Source: Caprimulgus europaeus (lineage: Eukaryota; Chordata; Aves; Caprimulgiformes; Caprimulgidae). From it: a stretch of 64,000 nt of DNA. Below the pieces are notes generated by a model, which had not been told where the DNA came from, made no database searches, and worked only from the letters and a program-made list of their open reading frames with translations. The position numbers and the translations under genes were made by a program. The DNA is taken from assembly GCA_907165065.1 (NCBI GenBank), contig OU015534.1, positions 12,035,686 through 12,099,685 of the forward strand. Direction: 5' to 3'. Shown here in pieces: positions 40,201-49,000 of this stretch. Position 1 is the stretch's first letter. Each line of letters begins with the position of its first letter.

Positions 40201-40690
40201 ACAGCGGGGCCTGCGGGAGCCCGCCAGCCGGCCGGGGGCAGCGCAGGCTCCGCTGGAGCCCGGCGGGAGCCGCGGGCACGCCGCGCCGAGGAGCCCCGCT
40301 GCCCCGACAGTGGGTACAGCGCCGGGGGAGCCGCGTCCGCCTGGACCGAGCAGGACGGCAGCCCGTCGCCGGCTGACAGCTGCCAACAGCCGGCTGGCAG
40401 CCGAGATTAAACGGGCAGTGGAACCGCCACCGCCGGGCTGGCGGCAGGGCGTGGGCCAGGCATCCAGTCGCCTGCCCCTGCCTGGCCGGGCTCCGCTCCC
40501 CTCTCCCCGCTCCGCCGGGCCGCGCTCGCCAAAACGGCGGCGGCTGCTTGAAGTCGGCCCCGGCCCCGGCCCGGCCCTGCCTGCCCTCCCCCCACCTCCT
40601 CCCCTCCTCACCCGGCCGCCGCCGGCCCTGGGCGCTCGGTCGCCGGCTGCGGGCCCCGAGCGCGGGGCTGCGGGCGCCGCCATGCCGGGC
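1..40690 (-). CDS. ST3GAL3: ST3GAL3 (beta-galactoside alpha-2,3-sialyltransferase 3), 5' part of the gene: two coding exons and introns
   Basis: Coding exons in the window are 39671-39557 (start codon, 38 codons plus one base) and 3911-3864 (48 nt). They splice in phase 1 to read ...HLLRWEDS-NSVVLSFDSVGHTIGS-, which matches the N-terminus of human ST3GAL3 as I remember it. The enzyme is a type II Golgi membrane protein that transfers sialic acid from CMP-Neu5Ac to galactose in alpha-2,3 linkage, mainly on type 1 and type 2 N-acetyllactosamine, and so helps to make sialyl Lewis epitopes. Only the short cytosolic tail, the signal anchor and the start of the stem are here. The catalytic domain with sialylmotifs L, S, III and VS must lie past the left edge. 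The gene follows KDM4A on the same strand, as in human. Confidence 0.93.
3864..3911 (-). CDS. ST3GAL3: ST3GAL3 exon 3: stem-region micro-exon
   Basis: This 48-nt exon lies between acceptor ...gttacag (3918-3912) and donor GTACAA (3863-3858). With the single A left by exon 2 it reads NSVVLSFDSVGHTIGS plus one base G. That base is consistent with the next expected codon (E of the following EYDRL). Human has SVVLSFDSAGQTLGS here. It is part of the luminal stem, upstream of the catalytic domain, and belongs to the region that is alternatively spliced in mammals. Phase and similarity together make this secure despite its length. Confidence 0.95.
4839..5043 (+). mobile_element. CR1 LINE 3' end
   Basis: About 205 bp with the classic CR1 order: ttactgtgaggg, ggcccgggttgcccagagaagctgtgg, ttcaaggccaggctgg, gcaacctggtctagtgg, gtccctgctgatggcagggg, ctggatgatctttaaggtcc, and the tail attctgtgattctatg. 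The tail shows the plus orientation, antisense to ST3GAL3. Confidence 0.92.
5620..5676 (-). mobile_element. CR1 LINE 3' tail, inverted
   Basis: A short CR1 end in the opposite orientation: catagaatgg, then gggttggaagggacctta and agatcatctagttcc. Reverse-complemented, it gives the usual ctagatgatct...ttccaaccc...attctatg order. It is severely 5' truncated, as is usual for CR1. Confidence 0.85.
7238..7360. repeat. Poly(C)/poly(A) low-complexity block
   Basis: An A-run, then aacctcccc leading into a run of about 21 C (7266-7282 and around), an A-run of about 10, and a further A-run of about 22 at 7337-7358. It is a probable assembly and sequencing trouble spot. Confidence 0.9.
9132..9169. repeat. 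19-bp tandem duplication
   Basis: tcagcaacaggacacatct is followed directly by tcagcaacaggaaacatct, with one mismatch. Confidence 0.9.
12305..12932 (+). mobile_element. CR1 LINE: C-terminal part of ORF2 plus 3' UTR
   Basis: The longest CR1 copy in the window, about 630 bp. A single open frame at 12310-12891 (193 codons) retains the CR1 ORF2 C-terminus: MSQQCALTAQKA, EVILSLYSRLVRPHLQCC, YEERLRQLGLLSLEKRRLQG, FSRACCDRTRGNGFKLK. It lacks a block between HLQCC and the YEERL region compared with full CR1, and the catalytic reverse transcriptase motifs are absent. The 3' end runs ggttggactagatggccttt, then cccttccaaccc, attctgtgg. It is dead because of 5' truncation and deletion. Confidence 0.9.
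15000..15028. repeat. Trinucleotide microsatellite (CAT)n(TTG)n
   Basis: Five CAT/ATC repeats followed by an ATTATTG interruption and TTG repeats. Confidence 0.9.
19405..19421. repeat. Poly(T) tract, 17 bp
   Basis: A plain homopolymer, equivalent to an A-tail on the minus strand. No retrogene is recognisable next to it. Confidence 0.95.
21571..21597. repeat. Poly(A) tract with one G interruption
   Basis: A-run of 16, then G, then an A-run of about 9. No retrogene is recognisable upstream. Confidence 0.95.
21650..21740 (+). mobile_element. Possible very old CR1 fragment
   Basis: agacatcaggaaaaatctgt followed by agcactgggatagattgtcc resembles the CR1 3' region (ttaggaaaaatttctt...gcactggnacaggttgccc). 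No tail is preserved. This is a weak call. Confidence 0.35.
24125..24300 (+). mobile_element. CR1 LINE internal 3' fragment
   Basis: gaagaaagtgacaatggcca, then ggttcaaactggacattagg, aaaaatttctttgctagagc and tggaacaggtttcctagaga follow the CR1 order just upstream of its 3' UTR. The terminal tail is missing. Confidence 0.75.
24650..25107 (+). mobile_element. Diverged CR1 LINE 3' region
   Basis: About 455 bp with aggagagactgagggaacca, gtttagcctgcagaagacaa, gtgagaggcaatgggcgtga, aagttcagactagatgtaaa, gacagggaggttggactaga and a decayed tail near 25100. It lies about 350 bp from the preceding fragment in the same orientation. The two may be parts of different copies, because motif order restarts. 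Confidence 0.8.
27615..27775. mobile_element. CpG-rich islet, possible LTR fragment
   Basis: About 160 bp is strongly GC- and CpG-rich inside AT-rich intron DNA, next to a T/G-rich run (27547-27607). The start (ggttgcgatgggtttgacgt then ggcaggggggg) reminds me of a common avian endogenous retroviral LTR, but I cannot align it from memory beyond the first 40 bases. No internal retroviral genes are next to it. Alternatives are an intronic CpG island or alternative promoter. Confidence 0.3.
32828..32895 (+). mobile_element. CR1 LINE 3' tail
   Basis: ggcaggggggctggactaga, tgatcttttgaggtcccttc, caatccctgacattctgtga. This is a 68-bp extreme 3' end on the plus strand. Confidence 0.88.
34794..34882. 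promoter_or_regulatory. Candidate enhancer: two X-box (RFX) palindromes flanking an AP-1 site
   Basis: GTTTCCATGGAAAC at 34794-34807 is a perfect 14-bp palindrome of the RFX X-box type. GTTCCCATGGAAAC at 34869-34882 is a second near-perfect copy. TGAGTCA (AP-1) is at 34838-34844 between them. The sites are 75 bp apart, centre to centre. Known RFX factors bind such imperfect inverted repeats. Function here is inferred from motifs. Confidence 0.5.
34888..34918. repeat. Poly(A) tract
   Basis: Seventeen A followed by A-rich sequence, directly after the second X-box-like site. Confidence 0.95.
35279..35314. repeat. Purine-only (A/G) tract
   Basis: GA-rich run with an A12 stretch, (GA)n and an A8 stretch, purine on the plus strand throughout. 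Confidence 0.9.
35602..35641. repeat. 20-bp tandem duplication
   Basis: tcacactcatggtgtcttcc is followed directly by tcacactcataacatcttcc. Confidence 0.85.
39557..39701 (-). CDS. ST3GAL3: ST3GAL3 exon 2: start codon, cytosolic tail, transmembrane anchor
   Basis: This 145-nt exon lies between acceptor ctttctcag (39707-39702) and donor GTAAGT (39556-39551). The first 30 nt are 5' UTR, and ATG is at 39671-39669 in the favourable context GTGAAGATGG. It encodes MGLLVFMRNLLLALCLFLVL then GFLYYSAWKLHLLRWEDS, with one base left over. The transmembrane segment spans about residues 9-28, preceded by a very short cytosolic tail with one Arg, as in Golgi type II glycosyltransferases. Only M7, R34 and a one-residue shortening near WED differ from remembered human protein. 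Confidence 0.97.
39805..39967 (+). mobile_element. CR1 LINE 3' end close to the ST3GAL3 promoter
   Basis: gctgcccagagaggctgtgg, gagatgttccaaacccgccc, gcaacctgctctgggtgacc, gggggttggactgggtgacc, cccttccaaccccggccact, ctgtgattctgt. It sits between the start-codon exon (ends 39701) and the CpG island (from about 40,020), so it lies in ST3GAL3 intron 1. Confidence 0.9.
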
Positions 40691-40990
40691 GCGGCGCAGC
40701 GGGACCGGCCGCCGCCGCGGCGCTGAGGGGCACAGAGGCCGCCAATGGGGCGTCGGGGCGGGCCGCCACGCCGCCAACCCGCCCGCATAGCGGCCGCCGC
40801 CGGCCAATGGCGCGGCGCAGGGGGCTGCGCCCGCAGCCTATCGCGGGAGGCGCCCGCAGCCAATGGCGGGCGGGCGGGCGGCAGGGGGTCTCCGCCGGAG
40901 GGGCGCTGCGGCAGGGCGGGGGCGCGCATGCGCCGAGCCCCCTCGTCCGCCACCCATCGCTGCACGGGGCGGCAGCGGGCAGCGGTCTGC
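40020..40990 (-). promoter_or_regulatory. ST3GAL3: CpG island, likely ST3GAL3 promoter and non-coding first exon
   Basis: Very GC-rich and CpG-dense for about 970 bp in otherwise CpG-poor DNA, just upstream of the start-codon exon, which itself begins with a splice acceptor. A first non-coding exon is therefore required. A candidate minus-strand donor, GGCCGG then GTGAGG, lies at 40612/40611. Many GC boxes (GGGCGG) and three CCAAT boxes (40742, 40804, 40860) lie just upstream. The initiation site is probably around 40.65-40.70 kb, but I cannot place it exactly. Long open frames on both strands here are a by-product of low stop-codon density. Confidence 0.75.
40742..40864 (+). promoter_or_regulatory. 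Array of three CCAAT (NF-Y) boxes
   Basis: CCAATGG occurs at 40742, 40804 and 40860, 62 and 56 bp apart, each embedded in GC boxes; a degenerate copy (CCTATCG) is at about 40834. They read CCAAT on the plus strand, so they are inverted relative to ST3GAL3. NF-Y works in either orientation. Multiple CCAAT boxes at such spacing are typical of housekeeping promoters lacking a TATA box. Confidence 0.6.
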
Positions 40991-41292
40991 GCTGCTGCCA
41001 TCAATCACTGCACTGCTGTCATCATCACTGCACTGCTGTCATCATCACTGCACTGCTGTTGTCATCACTGCACTGCTATCATCAATCACTGCACTGCTGT
41101 CATCATCACTGCACTGCTGTCATCAATCACTGCACTGCCGACATCAATCACGGCACTGCTGTCATCATCACTGCGCTGCTGTCATCATCACTGCACTGCT
41201 GTCGTCATCACTGCACTGCTGTCGTCATCACTGCACTATCATCATCACTGCACTGCTGTCATCATCACTGCACTGCTGTCATCATCACTGCA
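40989..41292. repeat. Minisatellite, 20-21 bp unit, about 14.5 copies
   Basis: The consensus unit is CACTGCACTGCTGTCATCAT (20 bp). Some copies have one extra A (21 bp) and one copy has 17 bp. Copies differ by single substitutions (for example GTCGTCAT, TTGTCAT). The array starts directly at the edge of the CpG island. Because 20 is not a multiple of three, the repeat is open in all three plus frames and creates false ORFs of 343, 280 and 243 codons. There are no unique spacers, so it is not a CRISPR-like array. Confidence 0.95.
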
Positions 41293-41640
41293 TGGTGCTA
41301 CTCCCCCTCCCTTGTCACTGCACCACTCTGCTCCCCTCTCCCATCACTGCACTGCACCTCCCCACACACTTCCAGTGGCTGCAGGGCACTGCTGCACGCT
41401 TTCCCCCGTCACCGCCTGGCATTGCTCCTCCAAATCAGAGCAGCACTTCCTATCACTCACTGGCACCTCCACGCCACTGCAGTGCCTTCAGGGACTCACC
41501 TACGCCAACCCTTCCTCCTGGCATGGTCTCACTGCTCCAGCTGCAGCACCGCACCGCACAGCACTGCACCTGCCTCCAGCGGAGACACCTCTAAACCTTG
41601 CAGTCACTGCAGCCACGCTGCCTCGGACAGACAGCACAGG
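41293..41640. repeat. Degenerate CACTGCA-rich flank of the minisatellite
   Basis: The words cactgca, cactgct and cactgcag recur irregularly through this segment (for example around 41316, 41345, 41384, 41476 and 41567) without a fixed period. This looks like older, decayed repeat material beside the younger array, but simple C/A/T-rich composition is an alternative. Confidence 0.4.
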
Positions 41641-44600
41641 GCTGGCTGAGCCCTGCCCGAGCCTGATCCTTGGTGCTCAGCGAGAGGCAAAGCCCACACA
41701 GGTCACAGGGCAAGCTTGCAGGGGCTCACACAGCCCCACTTTCACAGCCAGAAATCCCCCTTTGTGTTCAGCATGAGTGAAGCCAGCGTCAGCTGCCTCC
41801 CTGTGCTGCACCCACGCAGTTGGGTTGGCAGATCCACCACGCTCCTCCACGGAGACATGAGGGAGACACGTGCCACGCTGGCACACAGTTGGGATTTTTT
41901 ATTCCAATAACAACTTGTAGACACACTGCAGGAGCCAAACGGGCTTGTGCCAACACCTGGGTACCACTGGCACCAATATCCCCCCAAGGAGGTGTATGGA
42001 GATGGGCTGCAACCACATCTCCGTGGCTCCATCCATCTGCAGGTCTGCCCCACCCCCCCAACCCTCATCACCCCCACTGCCCGCACCAACCCCCAGTTCC
42101 CCAGGGCTGTCCCACTGGGGACACTGGTCGGTCTCACCCGGCCGAGGCAGCTCCCTTCTCTCCGGCTTCACGGTGAGCTGGTGGCTGGGGCTGGGCTGGG
42201 CAGCCTCCTTCGCCAGCCCCTGCTCAGCTGCCGGGCTCATTTCCTCCAATAACCCCACTGACTCCAGCCCTGCATCGTGTTTGGCTGGAGCCCGGCTTTG
42301 CTTTACAAAGGCTTGCTTTATGCCTGCTCCTCTCTTCACCTCCGCTTCATCCCTCTGGCTGTGTAAGCCAGGTCTCTTTTCCCTGCCTCAACCCTCCATG
42401 CCCCGGTGACACGGAGCTGCCTGTGACGCCTGCCACCACCACACCACATCTGCTTGACCATCCTCAAATCTCACCTAAACCGCCCTGATTCTGCTGCTTG
42501 CATGCTCAGAGTGCAAACCCCGCGGTCCACGGGCACAGTGGGTGATCTGATTCTAATGATGAGATAAGCAGGGACCTACAGCACGAAGCCAGATAATTAC
42601 AAGGCTGGGGCTTGCTCCTGAGCCTGCATTTGTCACTTGAGAAACTCTACCCCGTTATCAGGTGTCAGCGCGCTGGAAAGAGCCCAGGATGAAGTCACGC
42701 TTCTTGCCAGCCTGGAAAAAACTCAGGATGTGAGTGCCGTGCATCTATGGAAATGAGGTACCAGCACCCGGCAGCTGTCTAGCAGCCACGAGATGAATTA
42801 AAGCGATGATTAGTGGAGTGATTTGGTTCGAGTAGCAGGACTTTAGTCTGAACATGTTCCTACTTAGCTTACACGTTTCATTCGCAGGCAGATGTCAAGC
42901 TGGATGTTGCTAGGAGATCAACAGCAGGGGAATAATTAAGTTTTATTAAATCCTATCATATTGCCATGCCATTTTCCAGAATGCTCTGAAGCTTTTCAAA
43001 GCCAAACTGACCAAATAAAAGGGCAAGAGGTACAGCCCATCCTGCTCAACAAAAACCCACTTGCAGCCGACCCACTGAGCCTTGGGGCAGTACCTGTGGC
43101 TGCCCACATGTCTGCAGAGCATTTCCCAGAACAACGCTGGACACGAGAGGGAAAAAGAAGGTTCTGGCAGAGGGCACGGCTGGTGGTTGCATTAGCAGGT
43201 AACTCAGGACAGTGGGGCTGGTCGATGCCCGGAGCAGGTGGTGAGGGGTCCTACACCCCATGTTCCTGCATCCACCCTGAGTGCTGCTTGGGGAGCTCAC
43301 GTTGGACTGGGCATAACCCGGTACATATAGCAGGCGTGGGTCAAAGCTGTGCAAGGGGCCAAGCACTGGTTCAGCCGCTCACGTCCCCGGCAGGGTTTGG
43401 GCATGTGGGAGTGACTGTCAGCAAAGCTCCCTCCTTCCCCTCCTCTGCAAAGAGCCCACCTGGAGCATGCCAAAATTGTTCTGCAAACACACCTCACACG
43501 TGGCACTGAGCACTACCGGGCGTTCCTGCTGAAATGATGCCTGCTTCCTTTTTTCTTTCATGGTGGCTGAGCTGCACATTATACGGGGTGACACGTAAAG
43601 GTAAATAACAGCTACAGGTTCTTTTCCCATCAGTAAATGAAGTTATGCTGTAACTATCTGCATTGGTTGCCAAACACACACACGTCAGCCTTCAGGCTCT
43701 CTCCATAGCAAAACTGCTAATCTCATTTTGACTCTGGCTTATAAAAATTCTCATTCTAATATTCACACTCTAATTCTTCCCCCCAAATTACATGTCATCA
43801 AATCTTGATACTAATTAACATCATATTTTATTATTAATTAAATACCAGTAAATACCACAGCAAAGATCTGTTTCCAGTAAAAGCTAGATAGAGATTACCT
43901 CTGCTGATGCACAGGCTTGGGGAATGCAATCTGTGCTGTAACACGCTTGTATTTTGTCTTTATCTCTCTGGCCAAACTTGTTTAATCTCACACACTCATT
44001 ACATATTATTCTTAAACACAGGCTCTGAGCTCTGAGCGTGCTCAGTCTGTGGACAGCACTTTATACCTCAGGTGCTCTGGCTACTCTAAGAACAGAAACG
44101 CTGAAGAGCATTGTCAGCGGTCCCACACAAAACAAGCTAAAACAAGCTGAACTTGGCTGAAAAATTCTGCCACCCTCCAGATGTTTTCAACAAAGAGCCA
44201 CACTTACCGCTATGGGAGCAGGTAAACAGCCCGAGCCTGCCGAAACGGCTCCCCAAGCACACTGCCTGACCAGTCCATTTTTCCCAAGGTCTTCCTCACC
44301 CAAAATGATCCAATGGTCCCGCCCGACACGCAGCTGTACGAGTGCGAGCTGCTGGCCAGCACGCTGCTCAGTGGTTCATCTGCTTTCATTAATTCCAATA
44401 CGCTATGTTTGGTTCATGCATATTTTCCAAGGAAAGAGGTAGGCTTGATTTGAAGACAAGTGTTGGAGACTCCCACCTTTCTGGGTCTGTTTCAGGAGTC
44501 CCTCACCCTCACGTTCAGAAGAGCATCCCACATCCCTGTGTCTGGCTTCAGCTCACAGACGCACCATTTTGTTCTGCCTTCTGCTTGATTAAAGAGCCTT

Positions 44601-47600
44601 TCAGAGCCTGGCATTTTCTCTTTGTGACACTACACATATGCTGCAAGCAAACCCCCTCTCATCCGTCTTTCTGATAAGCTAAATATACCGAGTCGCTTAA
44701 TTCTCTTACTGCCAGGCTTTTCCTTCCACCCTCAAGCCATTTTTTGTATTTCTGCTCTATACAGCCTCTCTGATTTTCCTGAATCCTTTTCAAGATGTAG
44801 AATCCCACAATGAGCCTCCCTAATGCTTGGACACAGGGATTAAATCTGCCTTTTCCCATTCTCTGTCTCAAAGGGCTGCACTGGTCCTTTCTGTCATAGC
44901 ATCAGACTAAGCATTCAGGCAGGGTAGTCCCAAATCTTTTACAGACCCACTGCTGGAAGGTTAGAGCCGCCTGGAGTAGCCAGTGCATGTCCCAGCTGCA
45001 CATCCAGGACCCTCCTGCATGGAGTTGGATGGTGGGGCACACCTCCACTCCCACACACCTCCACTCCCACACACCTCCTCTGCCTGCTTCCTGTCCTAGG
45101 ATCACGGATGTCACAACTGCCTCTCCGGCCGTGTCTCAGAGCAGACTGTGAGGATGGGCTTGCACTCACAGTGAGCACAACGTGGGCACCGTGCCTGCGT
45201 GTCCTTGGGGGCTGCAGGGTGGGATTTCCCTCCAGTTGGTGGTTGTTTTACTCGGGCAGCCAGCACCTCCTTTTCCCAGCACATAGCTGCAGGTGCACAC
45301 CACGTGTGCAGGGCCAGACACAGATGCCCACCACAGAGAAGAGGGGTGACACTTTTGGGGGGCTTGGGAAACTGAGCCTGGCAGGTGGGACCAAGGTTTG
45401 CTGAACCCCACTGAGCTCTGTGGCAGCAGACACCCCGACTCTCAGAGGTGACTGTGCTGTGAAATGAGAGTGCAGAACTGTGTGGTGCCTGCAGACATTC
45501 AGGCTGGTTTGGGTGTGATGTCAGGGAAACATTTCACAATGCCTCTTCACATTTTACCCAACCTGCTCTCAGTGACAGCAGTCACTGAGGAATCTGGTGC
45601 ACTGCCTAGTTACTGGGCGGCATGCCATGAAAAAAGCCTCTCAAAAATAACAAACTGAGTGGAGTTTCTGTCTTAATTCTGCCCGTTAAAGAAACCTGCT
45701 CAAATAGTCTTTGGAGATTTGCCATTCAAAGGGTTTTCTTTCTCCTCAGCAGTCCCCTCAACGAAGTGCACTTGAGACCTGGGAGGGAAATGGGGAATCT
45801 TTCCCAGCCCTCGTACCACCACTGGATATCCCAGTGCGCTTCCTTGCACTGGTGCTGCAGAAACCTGGAAGGACCCCAGCTCCAGCTGTGCCCATGCTGC
45901 TTCTCCAGAATGCACAACTGGACTGCTGCCCTCGAGTTGCTGAGGTGACTGCTGAATAAATTTGAATTTCAGAGATGGTTAGAGCTGCAATAGCCATGGA
46001 CCTTGATGGGCTCATCCTGAGCCCTCCAGCCAGGCATCACCCCATCCCCTTTCATGCCATAAAAATACCTGAAAGAGGCAGGAAGGGCAGGCAGGTACTG
46101 TCCAGCTGCTGCCTCCTCTCCAACAGGTGTGGCAGGAGTGACCCAGTCTCACGTGCTGTCATGGAGGGGAGGGAATTTGGCATTTGGGACAAGGAGAGGC
46201 TGCAGCTCCCCAAACCAGCCACGCTCCTGCCACAGGCCTGGCCCACAGGTAGTTCACAAACAGCATTTTGATGACATAATCGTGGGCTCTCCTAAACACA
46301 CATGTTAATTCTTAACAAACACTTGGCTGGCAGGAGGCCAGTGCAATTCAAAGAGCCAAAGCAATGGGCAGAGGAAAGAGAGAGACCCACACTGCCACTG
46401 CGGAGGTGAAAGCATAGCTAATGACATCCAGAGGGCTGTGTCACACAGCAAGGACCTTGTAGGAGAAACTGGGCAAAAGGAAAGGTCTGGCTGGTGAGAG
46501 CAGGAGCTTCTATAAAGCACACTGCAGCTTTTTGACTGCCATCAACAATGACATAGGATTTTAACTAAAAATATGTAATACAAAGAATTAATAAGGCTCA
46601 CAACAGATTAACAACTACGTTTTGAGGTCTGTCAGTGAGCCAAGTCTTAATGGGGAGACATCAACAATGGGGAGCGTATCTAGACCCCCAGTGACCGTTT
46701 CCTGGTCTAGTGCCATTTAATAGTTTTTGAAATCAATCGTCTAGATGACAAGATGAAGGCTTATGTTTGTGGCTGATGAAATACCGAACAGGCTGTTTGC
46801 AGCTACAGCATGAGCTGAATGTCTTGATAAAACAATCACAACCCGTGGCACAGTAATGGGCTGCAAAGGAAAGTACGTGGGTACAGAGAGGACAGGGTGT
46901 ACTGCAGGGTGGAGGATCGGGGTGGGGGATGAGATTAAAGGAAAAAAGCCAAAAAAAGAGAGCTGTCCCCACACACGACTGCTGCTATGAGTCTGCATCG
47001 CGGTGCCTTGGCTCTGAGAGCTGTGAGCCAGAGGTGCACGGAGGGGATTTCTGAGCAGACACATGGCACTGCTCGTGCCACTCTACAGCTCTGGCAAAGC
47101 CAGCTTGTTGTCTGGTCCAGCTTTCCAAACTTCAAATAGACACAGAAATCCCGAGGAGCAGCAACACCACTGTGGAAAGGAGCTAAGGCTTGGAAATGCA
47201 GCAAATAAGGCTGTGTGAAATGGGAGGAGCGTGGGCTATGCTACTGCCCCAGGAGAAGGTCTCCTCGCTGATGGAGCAAAGAGAGCACTGCTACAGGCAG
47301 CGTGTCAGCCTGGCAGAGGGAAGAGCAGGGTCTGAAGGTGAAGAGTTGAAGATGGAAAAACCCAAGCCTGAAATTAAGTACATTTCTTCGCAGCACTGTT
47401 GCTGAAGGCTGCGGGAGCAGCCATCCCCAGTGTGAAGCAGCTTGCAAATAAAATTAGATGGTCTGAAGTTTTAATTTAATTTGTGATTATCTGTGGCTGG
47501 AAGAAGGGCTGCTGTGTGGTCACACTTGTTATTTTTCCCTGATCTGTACACAGCCCTGGCTTCACCTCTTCTTCCTGGGTGCATGTGGGGAAGCTCCTCA

Positions 47601-49000
47601 TCTCCTGTCCAAACAGCTTCAGCAGCAAAGAGGAGGCCAGGAGTGAATCCCACGTGCCGGAGAAGGCAGTGGGGAGGGGGAAGAGGGGTTCTGCCTGAGG
47701 ACATCTTCTTGACCCACTCTTCCAACTCATGCACACATGCACATGTTTTTCTAAAACCAGGCGTGACTCAGCCTGACCTCCTCCACAGCATTACACCGCT
47801 CCCAAGCACAGGCAGCTGCCTGCAGCAGTGCTCATGTCCAGCCGTTCACCCAGGGAACGCCGCGTTTCCAGCCCGAAGCTTCAGTTCTTTTTTAATTAAT
47901 CGCACAGGAGCAAGCCTTTGTGCACCTTCAGCTGGCCTGTTGTGGTGATGGAGCCACACAGTCATGGGCTCCTCTTTTCAGTCTCCTACCCCAGCTTATC
48001 TCCAGCTGCTCCCTGGTAAACTGAAGCCTCTGAACCCAAGTAACACCCCAGCGATCTTCACACAACACAGCAACCAGCTTTGGTGCTTGTACTGGTCTCT
48101 TCCAAACACATTTAAATGACCTGCTGCCAGAACCTACAGCGTAAGCACAGCAGCCCACAGCTCTGCTGTACCAGAACCCACGTTGGATTTACAAACCTCT
48201 TCCATTTGCGTTGGTCTGATTTCTTTCCTGCGTGCCCCAAGGAAATGTCTGCGAGCCAGTGTCAGTCCCAGCTGAGCCACGCTCCTGCAGCAACTGAATT
48301 GTGCCCCACATGAAACGCCATTATGTCATTTGTCATGATTTCAGACGTCAATTGTGGCCACATGCTGGGGGTTTTTTTGCCAGGCTGGGGCAGAACTGAT
48401 AGTATGAGTTAGAGCACACTTTGTAATAAGTCATTTCACATCACCTTTGCTGGCCCCATGATTTGTTATAAATGTTGCCACACAGCCCGCGGAGGTTGTG
48501 CTGCAGGATGGTGGGCCACGCTGCTGTGGTCAGTAGCTCCCAGGACACATCTTGTCTGCAGAGCTGCAGGCTGCAGCCCCTGAGTGCCCCTTCTCGAAAC
48601 CCTCTGCGATGCACCCAGGGACATCAAAACCTCCCTGGGCACAGGCCCATGTGCCCAGAGTGAAGATGCTTTTTCCAGCAGGTGTGAGAGCAGCTGCCTG
48701 GGACAGGGTGCTAGGCTGGCAGGGGCCCAGCTGAGGCAGCCCCATCATGTCCCAGTGCCTGCCCTGCTCCTCTGTGCTGTGCCTTATCTGCTCCCTCTTG
48801 GGAAAGAAGGAGAGGAGGCACGCAGGCCTGGGTGGGCCATAGGGCAGCGCAGGGTCAGCGTGGGGTGCGTAGGGGCTGGGCCTGATGGTTTGCCAGGATG
48901 TGGACAAGGTTTCATGCTCTGCTGCAGGGCATGAACACTGTTTTAGAGATTCAGCATTTGTGGCAACCTGTGTATTCCTGCAGCTGCTTTGCATAACGAG
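41641..49000. other. Intergenic DNA between ST3GAL3 and KDM4A, left half
   Basis: Mixed composition. GC-rich stretches with chance ORFs alternate with AT-rich islets (42.78-42.96, 43.73-43.87, 46.54-46.76 and 48.31-48.48 kb) that are unique and rich in homeodomain- and SOX-like words. I recognise no exon, RNA gene or CR1 copy in it. A distal ST3GAL3 first exon or a lncRNA cannot be excluded. Confidence 0.6.
45041..45078. repeat. 16-bp tandem repeat, about 2.3 copies
   Basis: The unit acctccactcccacac occurs twice in a row, followed by a partial third copy. Confidence 0.9.

Noticed and set aside
40676-40726. Plus-strand GCCGCC-ATG micro-ORF of 14 codons in the promoter
   Set aside because: GC-rich context makes such a Kozak-like start likely by chance, and there is no evidence for a plus-strand transcript.
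40078-41004. Minus-strand ORFs of 308 and 279 codons
   Set aside because: They lie in the CpG island. Arg/Ala/Pro/Gly-rich composition and overlap in two frames show low stop density rather than coding.
40989-41292. CRISPR-like array
   Set aside because: Units are direct tandem copies without unique spacers, in a vertebrate genome.
40745-41776. Plus-strand ORF of 343 codons (with overlapping ORFs of 280 and 243 codons)
   Set aside because: It is produced by the CpG island and the 20-bp minisatellite, which is stop-free in all three frames. The peptides are simple His/Cys/Thr/Ala/Leu repeats with no domain.
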